From JANQOZ01 sp045106555 (GTDB lineage: Bacteria > Pseudomonadota > Gammaproteobacteria > Xanthomonadales > SZUA-38): DNA of 64,000 nt. Every line of letters begins with the position of its first letter. Within the stretch, counting starts at the first letter, position 1. The notes under the pieces were generated by a model. It worked only from the letters and a program-made list of their open reading frames with translations. It made no database searches and was not told the origin of the DNA. A program made the position numbers and the translations under genes. Location: contig JBGCET010000014.1 in NCBI GenBank assembly GCA_045106555.1, forward strand, positions 1 to 64,000, read 5' to 3'. This document shows, in pieces, positions 15,991 through 24,650 of the stretch.

Positions 15991-18471
15991 ATGGTGCAAA
16001 TCCCCGGATATACGCTACAAAAAACGCTGGGAACCGGCGGGATGGCTACGGTTTTTCTAGCCACCCAAGACTCGCTGCAACGAGAAGTTGCACTTAAAGT
16101 CATGGCGCCGGCCCTGGCGGCCGATCGCACCTTTGCCCAGCGTTTTGTCGGTGAAGCCCGCACCATTGGCGAACTCAATCACCCTAATATCGTTTCTATC
16201 CATGATGTGGGGGTCACTGAAGACAAACTCCACTACTTCTCGATGCAACTGTTGTCCGGGGGCGACCTGGAACAGCGCATACCGGATGGCATTCCCGAGC
16301 GAGAACTGCTGCGGATTATTCAGCCTATTTGCAGCGCTCTGGGGCATGCTCATGAACGGGGCTTTGTGCATCGGGATGTAACGCCTGGAAACATCATGTT
16401 TGATCCGGCAGATCAGCCGGTGTTGACCGATTTTGGTATTGCCCGGGTGGTCAGCGAGGCCACCCGCATGACAGCAACTGGCTTGAGTATGGGTACCAGC
16501 TACTACATGAGTCCAGAGCAGGCGAGAGGGCGCAATGTGGATGCGCGCTCCGATATCTATAGTCTGGGCGCCGTCATTGTTGAGGTGCTGACCGGCAAAC
16601 CCCCTTACGAAGGTGACGACAGTTTTGCGGTTGCCTACGCTCATGTGTACGAGCCGGTGCCTAAGCTGCCGCCCCGGTTCCTTCGTTGGCAGGAGTTTAT
16701 CGCCCGCTGTATGGCGAAAGCGCCCGCAGACCGCTATGACTCCATGGCGGAAGTTGTGGCAGTGCTCGAGGGTTTCGCCAGCAAAACCACCGGTCAAGGT
16801 CGACGGTTTGACAAGTCGGAAGCTAACCAACCCAAAGCGGACATGGCAGCCACCATGCAACTGCCGGTGCCAGACGTGTCGCCGGCGAAATCAGGACGCT
16901 TGCGTTGGGCCGGGCTGGCTCTGGGAAGAGGGCCAGCGGATTGGTGGTCGGGACTGGGTCCGGCGTTGCGTCGGGCATTGGCATGGACGCGGGGCAAGAT
17001 GGACCGCTGGTCGCCATTGGCCTTGACTGGCGCATTCGCCGGTATATCGCTGTTGGCATTGGCGCTATTTTTTGCGCTACGCAGTCCGCAATCACCGCCG
17101 ACACCTGCAGTAACAGTCACTCAGCCGGTGGACGCTCCCGAGCAAAGCACGGACGCGGAAGCAAACACCGAGGCCCCCTTGGCGGCTGTCGAGGTAGACC
17201 CTGAACCTGAGCCTCCGCCGTTGCCAACGGTGGTTTCTGTTCAGCCGTCTGAACCCGTGTTGGTGGATCTTGATGAGACCGATGAGGCTTTGTTGGTAGA
17301 GAGCCTGCTGAGCACGCCTCAGGGGCAGGCTCGACTGCAGTCTCTTCTGGATGATGCCCGCACGGCGCTGGCGGAAAATCGGCTGACAACACCGGCGGAC
17401 GATAATGCCTTCGATCTTTTTCAGTCGGCTTTATCCTTAGATCCGGGGAACGAAATCGCCCTAGGGGGTATGGAGCAGATCATTCGCCGCTATGTGGCCC
17501 TGGCGCGAAACGCGGTGGATCGAGGTCGCTACCAGGGCGCTATCACTTTGGGTGGCCGAGCCCGTCAGGTCGCTCGCCAGATCACGCTTAACACATCGGT
17601 GGCTGCTGCCCTGGACAGTGTGGAGGAGTACGGCTATTCCCAAAGTCTGTCCAGAGCCGAGGAGGCTCAACGAGTTGGCGACCGAGAGCGAGCCTCAGAA
17701 CAGCTGCGCGCGGCCCTATTGTTTAAACCCAGCGATGGCGAGGTGCTACAGGCATTGGAACTGTTGGCGTTGCCGCCTGAGCCGGAGGGCCCTCAGGTGG
17801 AACGGGACGTGCTGGCAAACGGTGATTTTGGTCCGGAGCTGCTGGTAAGCGACTCCCTGGCAATTGGCCTTGGCGAAATTACCGTTGATCAATTTGCGGC
17901 CTACGTGAGCGACTCGGGTTCCGATCCTCAAGGCTCTTCTTGTCGAAATTTGGAGTCGTGGATGCGCGCCAGCCGCAAGCGGCACTGGCGGGCGCCCGGT
18001 TTTGAACAGGGCGGAGACCATCCGGTGGTCTGCGTGAACTGGAGCGATGCCAGCGGATACGCCGCATGGTTGAGTGAACAAACCGGCAAAAACTATCGCC
18101 TGATCAGTGCCAGCGACTGGGCCCAGGAGGCTGGCCAGCCTGCGGACCCTTGCCAGGATAACTACGGTGATCAGAGTTTGCTTGCTGTCATGAAACGGCG
18201 AACGGTGGTGGAGTGTGACGACGGGTTTGCATTCACTGCGCCGATCACAGCGTTCGCCTCCTCACCTACCAGTGTGACTGGGCTGCATGGCAATGTGCGG
18301 GAGTGGACTGCAGACTGCGTGCGAGAGCGCAATGATGCCTGTCGCCAATATGCTGTCGTTGGCATGTCCTGGCTGGAGGGCAATCGGTCTGAGTTCAGTG
18401 CGGGTTCCAAAGGGTACGATCCGCAACAACGCTACAACACCATTGGCTTTAGAGTCGTTCGAGAACCCTGA
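15991..18471 (+). CDS. Membrane Ser/Thr protein kinase with C-terminal FGE/SUMF1-like domain
   Basis: This is an 826-aa protein. The cytoplasmic Hanks-type kinase domain (~5-265) shows GTGGMATVF (14-22), K36 in VALKVM, E55, HRDVTPGN (128-135), DFGIAR (147-152) and SPEQARG in place of APE. The HRD-x-K Lys is Thr, a known bacterial variant. A membrane helix at ~341-363 is followed by a Pro/Glu-rich stretch and a helical region resembling TPRs (~430-600). Last is a sulfatase-modifying-factor-like domain (~610-826) with PVVCVNWSDASGYAAWL, LHGNVREWTADC and NTIGFRVVREP. That domain does not show the paired catalytic Cys of true FGE, so it is more likely an extracytoplasmic ligand-sensing module. 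The ATG at 15991 was chosen over the GTG at 15982. The FHA gene 69 bp downstream is a likely partner. Confidence 0.9.
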   Translation: MVQIPGYTLQKTLGTGGMATVFLATQDSLQREVALKVMAPALAADRTFAQRFVGEARTIGELNHPNIVSIHDVGVTEDKLHYFSMQLLSGGDLEQRIPDGIPERELLRIIQPICSALGHAHERGFVHRDVTPGNIMFDPADQPVLTDFGIARVVSEATRMTATGLSMGTSYYMSPEQARGRNVDARSDIYSLGAVIVEVLTGKPPYEGDDSFAVAYAHVYEPVPKLPPRFLRWQEFIARCMAKAPADRYDSMAEVVAVLEGFASKTTGQGRRFDKSEANQPKADMAATMQLPVPDVSPAKSGRLRWAGLALGRGPADWWSGLGPALRRALAWTRGKMDRWSPLALTGAFAGISLLALALFFALRSPQSPPTPAVTVTQPVDAPEQSTDAEANTEAPLAAVEVDPEPEPPPLPTVVSVQPSEPVLVDLDETDEALLVESLLSTPQGQARLQSLLDDARTALAENRLTTPADDNAFDLFQSALSLDPGNEIALGGMEQIIRRYVALARNAVDRGRYQGAITLGGRARQVARQITLNTSVAAALDSVEEYGYSQSLSRAEEAQRVGDRERASEQLRAALLFKPSDGEVLQALELLALPPEPEGPQVERDVLANGDFGPELLVSDSLAIGLGEITVDQFAAYVSDSGSDPQGSSCRNLESWMRASRKRHWRAPGFEQGGDHPVVCVNWSDASGYAAWLSEQTGKNYRLISASDWAQEAGQPADPCQDNYGDQSLLAVMKRRTVVECDDGFAFTAPITAFASSPTSVTGLHGNVREWTADCVRERNDACRQYAVVGMSWLEGNRSEFSAGSKGYDPQQRYNTIGFRVVREP

Positions 18472-18540
18472 CCGGCGCGAAGTCGGTAAATCAGCTAGAA
18501 TCTGCCGCAAATAGGACCGAATTTGAAGGCGGGCAGCTGA

Positions 18541-19353
18541 ATGAAACTGGTTTTTCCCAACGGTGAAAGTGAGCAGGTCACTCTCAAGCAAGGCGAAAAC
18601 GTTGTCGGCAGCGACGACGGTTGTGACGTCGTTCTCAAACTGGATGGCATTGCCGCAGATCATGCGCTGATCACCATTTCCGGCAATGGCGGCATTATTG
18701 CCGTTAAAGATGCCACCAACATTACCCGGGTAAACGGAACGCTGGTGGTGGCAAGAACCCCCGTCAAGGCCGGAGATGCGCTGTTGTTTTCCGCCGTGCA
18801 GTGCCAGGTGGTTGGTGCTGAAGGCCAGGTCGCTGCTGCGCCGCCGCCGGCCCCTGAGGCTTCGGCAAAGCCCAAAAACGAAGCTAGCCAGACCATCATC
18901 CGGGCTGCCATCCCGAAGTTTTTGTTGCGCGGTGTGTCGGGCTCAACGTTTGGCAAGAATTATCCGCTGCACGGTGAGCAGGTTATTGGGCGACACTCTG
19001 ATTGCGACATTTGTCTGCCTGCGGACGAGGTGTCACGTCGACACGCAAAAATCACCGTAACCCCGGTCGGTCTGATGATTGAAGATCTGGGTTCATCCAA
19101 TGGCACGTTTATCAACGGCGACCGGGTGGAGAAGGCGGAGTTGAAGGGGGGTGATGAACTGCGCCTGGACATGGTGCGATTCCTGGTTCAATCGCCAGGC
19201 ATGGAGCCGCCGGCGCCAACCCCCAGTCGTTCCGGCGAAACCACTGCCGTGCCCGAGGAGCCGGTGAAATCCTCTTCAGCCAAATGGGCGATTATTCTGG
19301 TGTTGGTGATTGCCGCGGCGGTGTTGGGCCTTAAGCTAAGCGGCACCATTTAG
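18541..19353 (+). CDS. Two-FHA-domain membrane-tethered protein
   Basis: This is a 270-aa protein with a degenerate N-terminal FHA-like domain (~1-92: GENVVGSDDGCDVVLKLDG, IAADHALITI) and a canonical second FHA domain (~125-215). The second has the phosphothreonine-binding residues in GRHSDCDI, VSRRHAKI and DLGSSNGTFING. A C-terminal membrane helix (~249-267, WAIILVLVIAAAVLGL) tethers it, leaving the FHA domains cytoplasmic. FHA domains bind phosphothreonine, so with the kinase gene immediately upstream it is the obvious candidate substrate or effector; that link is inferred from neighbourhood only. Confidence 0.88.
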   Translation: MKLVFPNGESEQVTLKQGENVVGSDDGCDVVLKLDGIAADHALITISGNGGIIAVKDATNITRVNGTLVVARTPVKAGDALLFSAVQCQVVGAEGQVAAAPPPAPEASAKPKNEASQTIIRAAIPKFLLRGVSGSTFGKNYPLHGEQVIGRHSDCDICLPADEVSRRHAKITVTPVGLMIEDLGSSNGTFINGDRVEKAELKGGDELRLDMVRFLVQSPGMEPPAPTPSRSGETTAVPEEPVKSSSAKWAIILVLVIAAAVLGLKLSGTI

Positions 19354-19415
19354 TCCAATGGCCGTGCTAACGAAGGTAACGTCGCCGGAAAATCCCAGCG
19401 ACGCGCCGTTTGCCG

Positions 19416-20078
19416 CTAGCGGCAGGTGAGGTCCACACTCTCGCCTTCGCCTGCCCGCACTTCCGATAGATCACCGTCACACCAATAACCCACCACCAAT
19501 GCCTTTGGAGTGCCCCGGGCGGGGTCGCCGCAAAGATCGTTGTTCACCGGCACGGAACAGCGTGCCTGCTCGTCGCAGGAATATGCCAGGGTCGGCTGCG
19601 CATCACAGGTTCGATCGCGTGAGCCGTAGTCGGCAAACGCGACATAGACTGACCCTCGTCGCCAATCCTGAGGTGGACGGCGTCGATTATCGACTACCGG
19701 CTCCGCAGCTGGTTCCGAACGATTGCTGCGGCAGTAAATTCTGGCAATTTCACCCTCGCCAACGGTGATGGATCGACGTCCATCGCCGCAATCGTAGCCA
19801 ACAAAAAGCTCTTTGCTGACATTGGCGTACGGGTTGCCGCACAGTCGGTCATCAGCGGTGACTTCGCAGTAGTCCCGTCGATCGCAGCTGCGGGACACAG
19901 CGTCCTGGGCACGGCAAATTCGTTCATCCTGGCCGTAGACCGCGTCCAAAATTCGAATCCGTTCACCGGAGTCCGATCGGCGCAGCAGTTTGTTGTCATT
20001 TTGGGCGGCAACCCCTGCGCACATCATCAGCATTGTTAGCCATGCCATTGCCTTGAGGGTTGTTGTGGTTTTTTTCAT
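19416..20078 (-). CDS. Secreted protein with two SUEL-lectin-like repeats
   Basis: This is a 220-aa protein with a signal peptide (~1-25, cleavage near GVAAQ) and two tandem ~75-residue repeats, each with six cysteines. Repeat 1 runs ILDAVYGQDERIC, SCDRRDYCEV, LCGNPYANVSKELFVGYDC; repeat 2 runs VAFADYGSRDRTC, SCDEQARCSVPVNNDLCGD, GTPKALVVGYWC. This alternation (AxYG, C..C.V, NxxxGDP, GTxKxLxVxYxC) resembles galactose/rhamnose-binding SUEL lectins, known mainly from animals. I infer a periplasmic or extracellular carbohydrate-binding protein. A less specific disulfide-rich domain is the alternative. It converges on the FHA gene. Confidence 0.7.
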   Translation of the reverse strand: MKKTTTTLKAMAWLTMLMMCAGVAAQNDNKLLRRSDSGERIRILDAVYGQDERICRAQDAVSRSCDRRDYCEVTADDRLCGNPYANVSKELFVGYDCGDGRRSITVGEGEIARIYCRSNRSEPAAEPVVDNRRRPPQDWRRGSVYVAFADYGSRDRTCDAQPTLAYSCDEQARCSVPVNNDLCGDPARGTPKALVVGYWCDGDLSEVRAGEGESVDLTCR

Positions 20079-20149
20079 TGCGTCTTTCTCCGTCTTATTG
20101 ATGGCCCCGGTTGATAGCCCAGTTGAGTAACTAGTTGAGTAACTGAAGG

Positions 20150-21895
20150 TTAATATCCTGCCGCCTGGCCGTCTTTTCGCGACTCGGAAGCACCGAAATA
20201 CACCTGTGTTTGTGGGGTTTGCCCTTGGCGGGCGATCGCCTGATAGCCGCCAAACCCGCCACCATCAAAGCGGACTTTATGACCCCGGCGTTTTAGCTCC
20301 GCCACAACCGAATCACCGAAACCTGACTCCAGATAGACCGTGCCGCCCCGGCGCATATGACCGCCGGTGGGTTGAGGCGACCCGCTGTGGCGAATGCGAG
20401 GAGCATCTCCTGCCTCCTGCAGATTCATTCCAAAGTCCACCAGGTTCATGACAATTTGCGCATGGCCCTGCGGCTGCATGGCGCCGCCCATCAGGCCGAA
20501 ACTAACCCAGGGTTTACCGTCTTTGGTAATGAACGCCGGAATAATTGTGTGAAACGGCCGCTTACCAGGTTCAAAGGCATTGGGGTGATCTGGGTCCAGG
20601 CTGAACAACTCTCCTCTGTCTTGAAGAATAAAGCCCAGCCCGGGGGGCGTCATGCCCGAACCCATGCCGCGATAGTTGCTCTGAATCAACGACACCATAT
20701 TGCCCTCAGGGTCCGCCACACTGAGGTAGATCGTGTCGCCGTTTTCTAACAGCGGCTTTCCCGCCCGGTATTTGTCTGCCGCCACATGGGATTTAATCAG
20801 CGTGCGTCGTTGATTGGCGTAAGCCTTGGAGATTAGCCCGGCAACCGGTACAGCGGAAAAGTTCGGGTCAGCATAAAAACGCGCCCGATCCTCAAACGCC
20901 AGCTTTTTGGCCTCGACAAAGTAATGCAGATGATCGGCTGATCCGAAGCCGGCGGTTTTCAGGTCGAAACCTTCGAGAATGTTCAATATCTGCAGGGCGG
21001 CAATGCCCTGGCCACTGGGCGGTAATTCCCAAATGTCGTAACCACGATAGTTGGTGGACACCGGCGTTTCCCAGTTGCCCTGGTGGCTGGCCAGATCTTC
21101 GACAGACAAAAACCCGCCGTTTTTGGTGATGTAGCTGGCAATGGTCTGGGCGACTGGGCCCGTATAAAATCCGTCCCGACCCTCCAGCGCAATGATTTCC
21201 AGCGTGTTGGCCAGATTGGGGTTTTTCCAAATTTGTCCCTTGATCGGCGCTTTGCCGTTGAGGGTGAACTGTTCAAGAAACCCTGGGTAAGGCTTGAGAG
21301 TGGGAACAGACTCCGCCCATGCGTCAGCAATAACCTCGCTGACCGGAAAGCCTTCCCTCGCATAGCGAATCGCCGGTGCCAGCAATGTCTGCATGGGTTG
21401 GCTACCATAGCGCTCATGCAGCTTGAACCAGCCATCGACCGCGCCGGGCACGGACACCGATAGCGGGCCATAGGCAGGAATTTTCCAATAGCCGTTGTCT
21501 TTGAACCAGCGGGCAGTCAGGCCCTTGGGTGATCGTCCGCTGCCGTTGAAGCCCGTCAGCTCTTGTCCCTTGGCGTCCCACACCATGGCAAACAGGTCGC
21601 CGCCGATGCCGTTTCCGGTCGGTTCCATCAAGCCAATCACCGCATTGGCGGCGATGGCCGCATCGACGGCGTTACCGCCACCTTTAAGGATGTCCAACGC
21701 GACCTGGGTTGCGAGGGGCTGCGATGTGGCCGCCATGGCGTGGCGGGCGATCACCTCGGAGCGAGTCGCAAAACCTAGACCAGTGACGCGGTCAGCGCCC
21801 TGCACAGGGCACACCATCAACAGCACAAGCAAGGGCAGGATTTTGCGCAAAAGTGAAATCCGGGGGGGCAGGCATGGGACGTCAGCATAAAGCAT
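20150..21895 (-). CDS. ggt: Gamma-glutamyltransferase (GGT family, periplasmic)
   Basis: This is a 581-aa Ntn-hydrolase precursor with an N-terminal signal sequence (LLRKILPLLVLLMVCPVQG). Conserved GGT features are GGGNAVDAAIAANAVIGLMEP, the GIGGDLFAMVW segment with NGSGRSP, the autoprocessing/catalytic region GDTIYLSVADPEGN with T~387 expected to become the new N-terminus of the small subunit, and the GGAMQPQGH and RHSGSPQPTGG segments. It would cleave gamma-glutamyl bonds of glutathione and related peptides in the periplasm. Family members also include cephalosporin acylase-like enzymes, so exact substrate is uncertain. It diverges from mdh. Confidence 0.92.
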   Translation of the reverse strand: MLYADVPCLPPRISLLRKILPLLVLLMVCPVQGADRVTGLGFATRSEVIARHAMAATSQPLATQVALDILKGGGNAVDAAIAANAVIGLMEPTGNGIGGDLFAMVWDAKGQELTGFNGSGRSPKGLTARWFKDNGYWKIPAYGPLSVSVPGAVDGWFKLHERYGSQPMQTLLAPAIRYAREGFPVSEVIADAWAESVPTLKPYPGFLEQFTLNGKAPIKGQIWKNPNLANTLEIIALEGRDGFYTGPVAQTIASYITKNGGFLSVEDLASHQGNWETPVSTNYRGYDIWELPPSGQGIAALQILNILEGFDLKTAGFGSADHLHYFVEAKKLAFEDRARFYADPNFSAVPVAGLISKAYANQRRTLIKSHVAADKYRAGKPLLENGDTIYLSVADPEGNMVSLIQSNYRGMGSGMTPPGLGFILQDRGELFSLDPDHPNAFEPGKRPFHTIIPAFITKDGKPWVSFGLMGGAMQPQGHAQIVMNLVDFGMNLQEAGDAPRIRHSGSPQPTGGHMRRGGTVYLESGFGDSVVAELKRRGHKVRFDGGGFGGYQAIARQGQTPQTQVYFGASESRKDGQAAGY

Positions 21896-21934
21896 CGCTG
21901 TGACGGTCGCGACTGCCTAAAACCGTCCGGCCAA

Positions 21935-21943
21935 TGCTAAAAT
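21935..21943 (+). promoter_or_regulatory. Candidate extended -10 promoter element for mdh
   Basis: TGCTAAAAT matches an extended -10 element (TGn plus TAAAAT). It sits 26 bp before the mdh ATG, leaving room for a short leader containing the GGAG at ~21957. No clear -35 box is visible, as is common with extended -10 promoters. Confidence 0.4.
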
Positions 21944-21969
21944 AGCCGTTTTGCGTGGAGCGAATAACC

Positions 21970-22947
21970 ATGAAACAGGCAGTTCGAGTTGCCATTACCG
22001 GCGCGGCGGGCCAGATCGGCTATCAACTTTGTTTTCGAATCGCCGCTGGCGACATGTTGGGTCCTGATCAACCGGTCATATTGCAACTGCTGGAAATTCC
22101 GCCGGCTATTGACGCGCTCAATGGCGTTGTCATGGAACTGAACGACTGTGCTTTCCCTTTGCTGCAGGGCGTAGTGGCGACTACCGACGCCAATGAGGCG
22201 TTTGCTGACGCGGACTTTGCCCTGCTTGTGGGCGCTCGACCCAGAGGTCCGGGGATGGAACGTTCCGACCTGTTATCGGCCAATGGCAAGATCTTTGGTC
22301 CCCAGGGGGCTGCCATGAATGCTGGCGCCAGCCGCAATATTCGCGTTTTGGTGGTAGGCAACCCAGCCAACACCAACTGCCTGATTGCCGCGGCGGCTGC
22401 GCCGGATTTGAATCAGCGGAATTTCCACGCCATGACCCGACTGGATCACAACCGGGCGCTGGCTCAGTTGTCGGAGAAAACCGGCACTCACCATGGCAAG
22501 ATCAGTAAGATGACCATCTGGGGTAATCACTCGGCCACGCAATACCCCGATATAAGCAATGCATTGATCGATGGCGCTTCCGCCGCTGACCAGATCGATC
22601 AGGACTGGTACCGGGATACCTTTATCCCTGTGGTTCAACAACGCGGCGCTGCCATCATCAAAGCCCGCGGCGCGTCCAGTGCCGCTTCTGCCGCTTCTGC
22701 GGCCATCGACCACATGCGGTCGTGGGCTCTGGGCACGGCTGAGGGTGACTGGGTTTCAATGGCGGTGCCTTCCGACGGCAGCTATGGCGTGGAACCCGGC
22801 ATTATTTTCTCGTACCCCTGTGTGTGCCGCGACGGCGATTTTGAAATTGTTCAGGGCCTGACCGTGGACGCTTACAGCCAGGGAAAAATTGACGCGACGG
22901 AAGCGGAGCTTCGCGAGGAACGTGAAGCGGTGGCTGACCTTCTTTGA
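21970..22947 (+). CDS. mdh: Malate dehydrogenase
   Basis: This is a 325-aa NAD-dependent enzyme that oxidises malate to oxaloacetate in the TCA cycle. It belongs to the cytosolic-type MDH group (as in Xanthomonas and Burkholderia) rather than the E. coli type. Visible features are the nucleotide-binding GAAGQIG (11-17), the substrate-binding Arg region GARPRGPGMERSDLL, VGNPANTNC, the catalytic pair region TRLDHNRA and WGNHSATQ with the catalytic His. The ATG at 21970 has GGAG 8 bp upstream and gives the usual family N-terminus; the frame also opens 5 codons earlier. Confidence 0.96.
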   Translation: MKQAVRVAITGAAGQIGYQLCFRIAAGDMLGPDQPVILQLLEIPPAIDALNGVVMELNDCAFPLLQGVVATTDANEAFADADFALLVGARPRGPGMERSDLLSANGKIFGPQGAAMNAGASRNIRVLVVGNPANTNCLIAAAAAPDLNQRNFHAMTRLDHNRALAQLSEKTGTHHGKISKMTIWGNHSATQYPDISNALIDGASAADQIDQDWYRDTFIPVVQQRGAAIIKARGASSAASAASAAIDHMRSWALGTAEGDWVSMAVPSDGSYGVEPGIIFSYPCVCRDGDFEIVQGLTVDAYSQGKIDATEAELREEREAVADLL

Positions 22948-23014
22948 TGGGAACACCACTGTTGAAGAGTCTGCTGATAAGACCTCGGCCCGATTCGCTG
23001 CCGGTTTGTCGACG

Positions 23015-24532
23015 ATGACTCCGGCAGCGGTTCAGGTGGCACTGCAAAGTGTTGACGATGCGCTGAAAACCCGCGGGTTTGCCAGCGCAATGTCGCAAAT
23101 GCAGGAGCTGCAGGAGGCGGTGAGTGACGATTATTCCATCGCCTTTGCCGCCGCCCAGTTGGCTTTGCGAATTGAGCAGCCGGGCTGGGCCAAAAAAACC
23201 CTGGAAGATCTGTCAAAGCGGACGCCGCCAACGTGGCAGGCGGGAGTGGCCGTTGTGGACATGATGCGCGCCAGCGCCATGCCGGTTGAGGCCAGAACGT
23301 TGTTGCATTCGCTGCGGGAGGACAATCCGGACGAAGCGGTGCTGGACGCCAGGGCGGGTGATCTGGCGTTGGCGGTGGGCAATGTAGAAGACGCCAGAGA
23401 ACTGTATGGCCTGGCGCAAAAAGCCGACCCCACCATCAGTTCGGTGTACCTGTTTTTTTCTCGCGATCCAGAGTCTGATCCTCAGACCTGGCTGGATACC
23501 ATCCGCCAGGACAAAGGCGAACTGACCAAAATTCAACATGCCAACCTGAAGGTGGCCGAGGGCCGATGTCTGGATCGATTGGATCAACATGCCAAGGCGT
23601 TTGAAGCCTTCAGCCAGGCCCGAGAGTTAATGCGCGACCCGCGCCAGGCGCGGGCGCTGGACCGGCAGATCGAGATGGCCCCTGGTTACGTGGCCAGTTT
23701 CCCATCAACGCAAATGCGGGACATGGCAAGCCGCGCTCACCACTCTGATAAGCCAATTTTTTTGGTGGGTATGCCACGCACTGGCAGCCTGCTGGCCAGC
23801 CAGGTGTTGAGTGCACACCCCGACGTTCATGGGTTGGGTGAACGACGAATTCTGAGTAATTTAGTCAGTGCACGGCTGGCGGCAGCCTACGCACAATCTT
23901 CCGATTCGGAAAACGTTACAACGCCAACCACTCTGGACGCTTTGGATGGATCTTCCGATACTCTGGAGAAAACGGCGGTGGACTATTTGCAACGAGCCCT
24001 TGAGCTGGGAAGCGGCGACGCGCTGCGAACGGTGGACAAAATGCCGTTCAACTTTTCTCTGGTGGGGGCGGCTCATGTACTGTTTCCCGCTGGCCACATT
24101 GTGCATATGGCCCGAACGCCGCTGGATACTGCGTGGTCCATGTTCACTGCAGCGTTTTCTTTGCCGAATTTATTGCTTAATCTCCATGATACGGGGCGCT
24201 TGTACGCCCTGCACGACTATCTAATGGCCCAGTGGAAGCGGCGCTGCGGCGACGATGCCATCATCGACCTGTCGTATGAAAGCCTGACCTCCGATTTTTC
24301 AACCACCGTTGACAGTCTGTTGAAACGATTGGGCTTGAACCCCTCGGACGATTGCGCCAATTTCTTTGCCAGCGGCAATGAGGTCCTGACGTCCAGCGAC
24401 CTGCAGGTGCGGGAGCCGGTTCACCAACGCTCAATCGGCCGCAGCGAACCTTATGTGGCATTTCTGAAACCGTTCAGCGATGCTTATGAGAAGACGGCGG
24501 CCGCCTTGCAGGAGCAAGCTCCGGCTGCTTGA
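23015..24532 (+). CDS. TPR-containing sulfotransferase-family protein
   Basis: The N-terminal ~240 residues form TPR-like helical repeats (AAAQLALRIEQPGWAKKTL, ARAGDLALAVGNVEDAREL). The C-terminal ~260 residues are a sulfotransferase domain with the PAPS 5'-phosphosulfate-binding loop FLVGMPRTGS at ~248-257, KMPFNFSLVGAAHVLFPA and DLSYESLTSDF. It is predicted to transfer sulfate from PAPS to an unidentified acceptor (glycan, lipid or protein Tyr). The start is uncertain: the frame is open back to a TTG at 22889 inside mdh and reads plausibly from ~22945, so an alternative start upstream of the ATG at 23015 is possible. Soluble; no signal peptide seen. Confidence 0.82.
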   Translation: MTPAAVQVALQSVDDALKTRGFASAMSQMQELQEAVSDDYSIAFAAAQLALRIEQPGWAKKTLEDLSKRTPPTWQAGVAVVDMMRASAMPVEARTLLHSLREDNPDEAVLDARAGDLALAVGNVEDARELYGLAQKADPTISSVYLFFSRDPESDPQTWLDTIRQDKGELTKIQHANLKVAEGRCLDRLDQHAKAFEAFSQARELMRDPRQARALDRQIEMAPGYVASFPSTQMRDMASRAHHSDKPIFLVGMPRTGSLLASQVLSAHPDVHGLGERRILSNLVSARLAAAYAQSSDSENVTTPTTLDALDGSSDTLEKTAVDYLQRALELGSGDALRTVDKMPFNFSLVGAAHVLFPAGHIVHMARTPLDTAWSMFTAAFSLPNLLLNLHDTGRLYALHDYLMAQWKRRCGDDAIIDLSYESLTSDFSTTVDSLLKRLGLNPSDDCANFFASGNEVLTSSDLQVREPVHQRSIGRSEPYVAFLKPFSDAYEKTAAALQEQAPAA

Positions 24533-24566
24533 CTTGGGCGGGCTGTTCGGCCATCGCGTCTTGCGT

Positions 24567-24585
24567 GGCATGGCAATAACATGCC
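24567..24585 (+). other. Stem-loop upstream of the adenylate cyclase gene
   Basis: A perfect GGCATG/CATGCC stem with loop GCAATAA lies in the 115-bp gap after the sulfotransferase gene. No T-run follows it; a weak second dyad (GAGG/CCTC) lies just downstream. It may be a weak terminator or leader structure. Confidence 0.25.
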
Positions 24586-24636
24586 TGAGAGGATTGAACC
24601 TCCCAGGCGTTCATTTAGATGGGGCACTGCGCGTTT

Positions 24637-24650
24637 AAGGAGGTTCTTTG
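24637..24650 (+). promoter_or_regulatory. Strong Shine-Dalgarno fixing a TTG start
   Basis: AAGGAGGT at 24637-24644 is a near-perfect ribosome-binding site, and the TTG at 24648-24650 begins four bases after the GGAGG core. No ATG lies in frame nearby, so TTG is the probable start of the cyclase gene. Confidence 0.8.

Noticed and set aside
15982..18471. Functional formylglycine-generating enzyme
   Set aside because: The FGE-like part does not show the paired catalytic cysteines and no sulfatase gene is nearby, so a sensory role is more likely.
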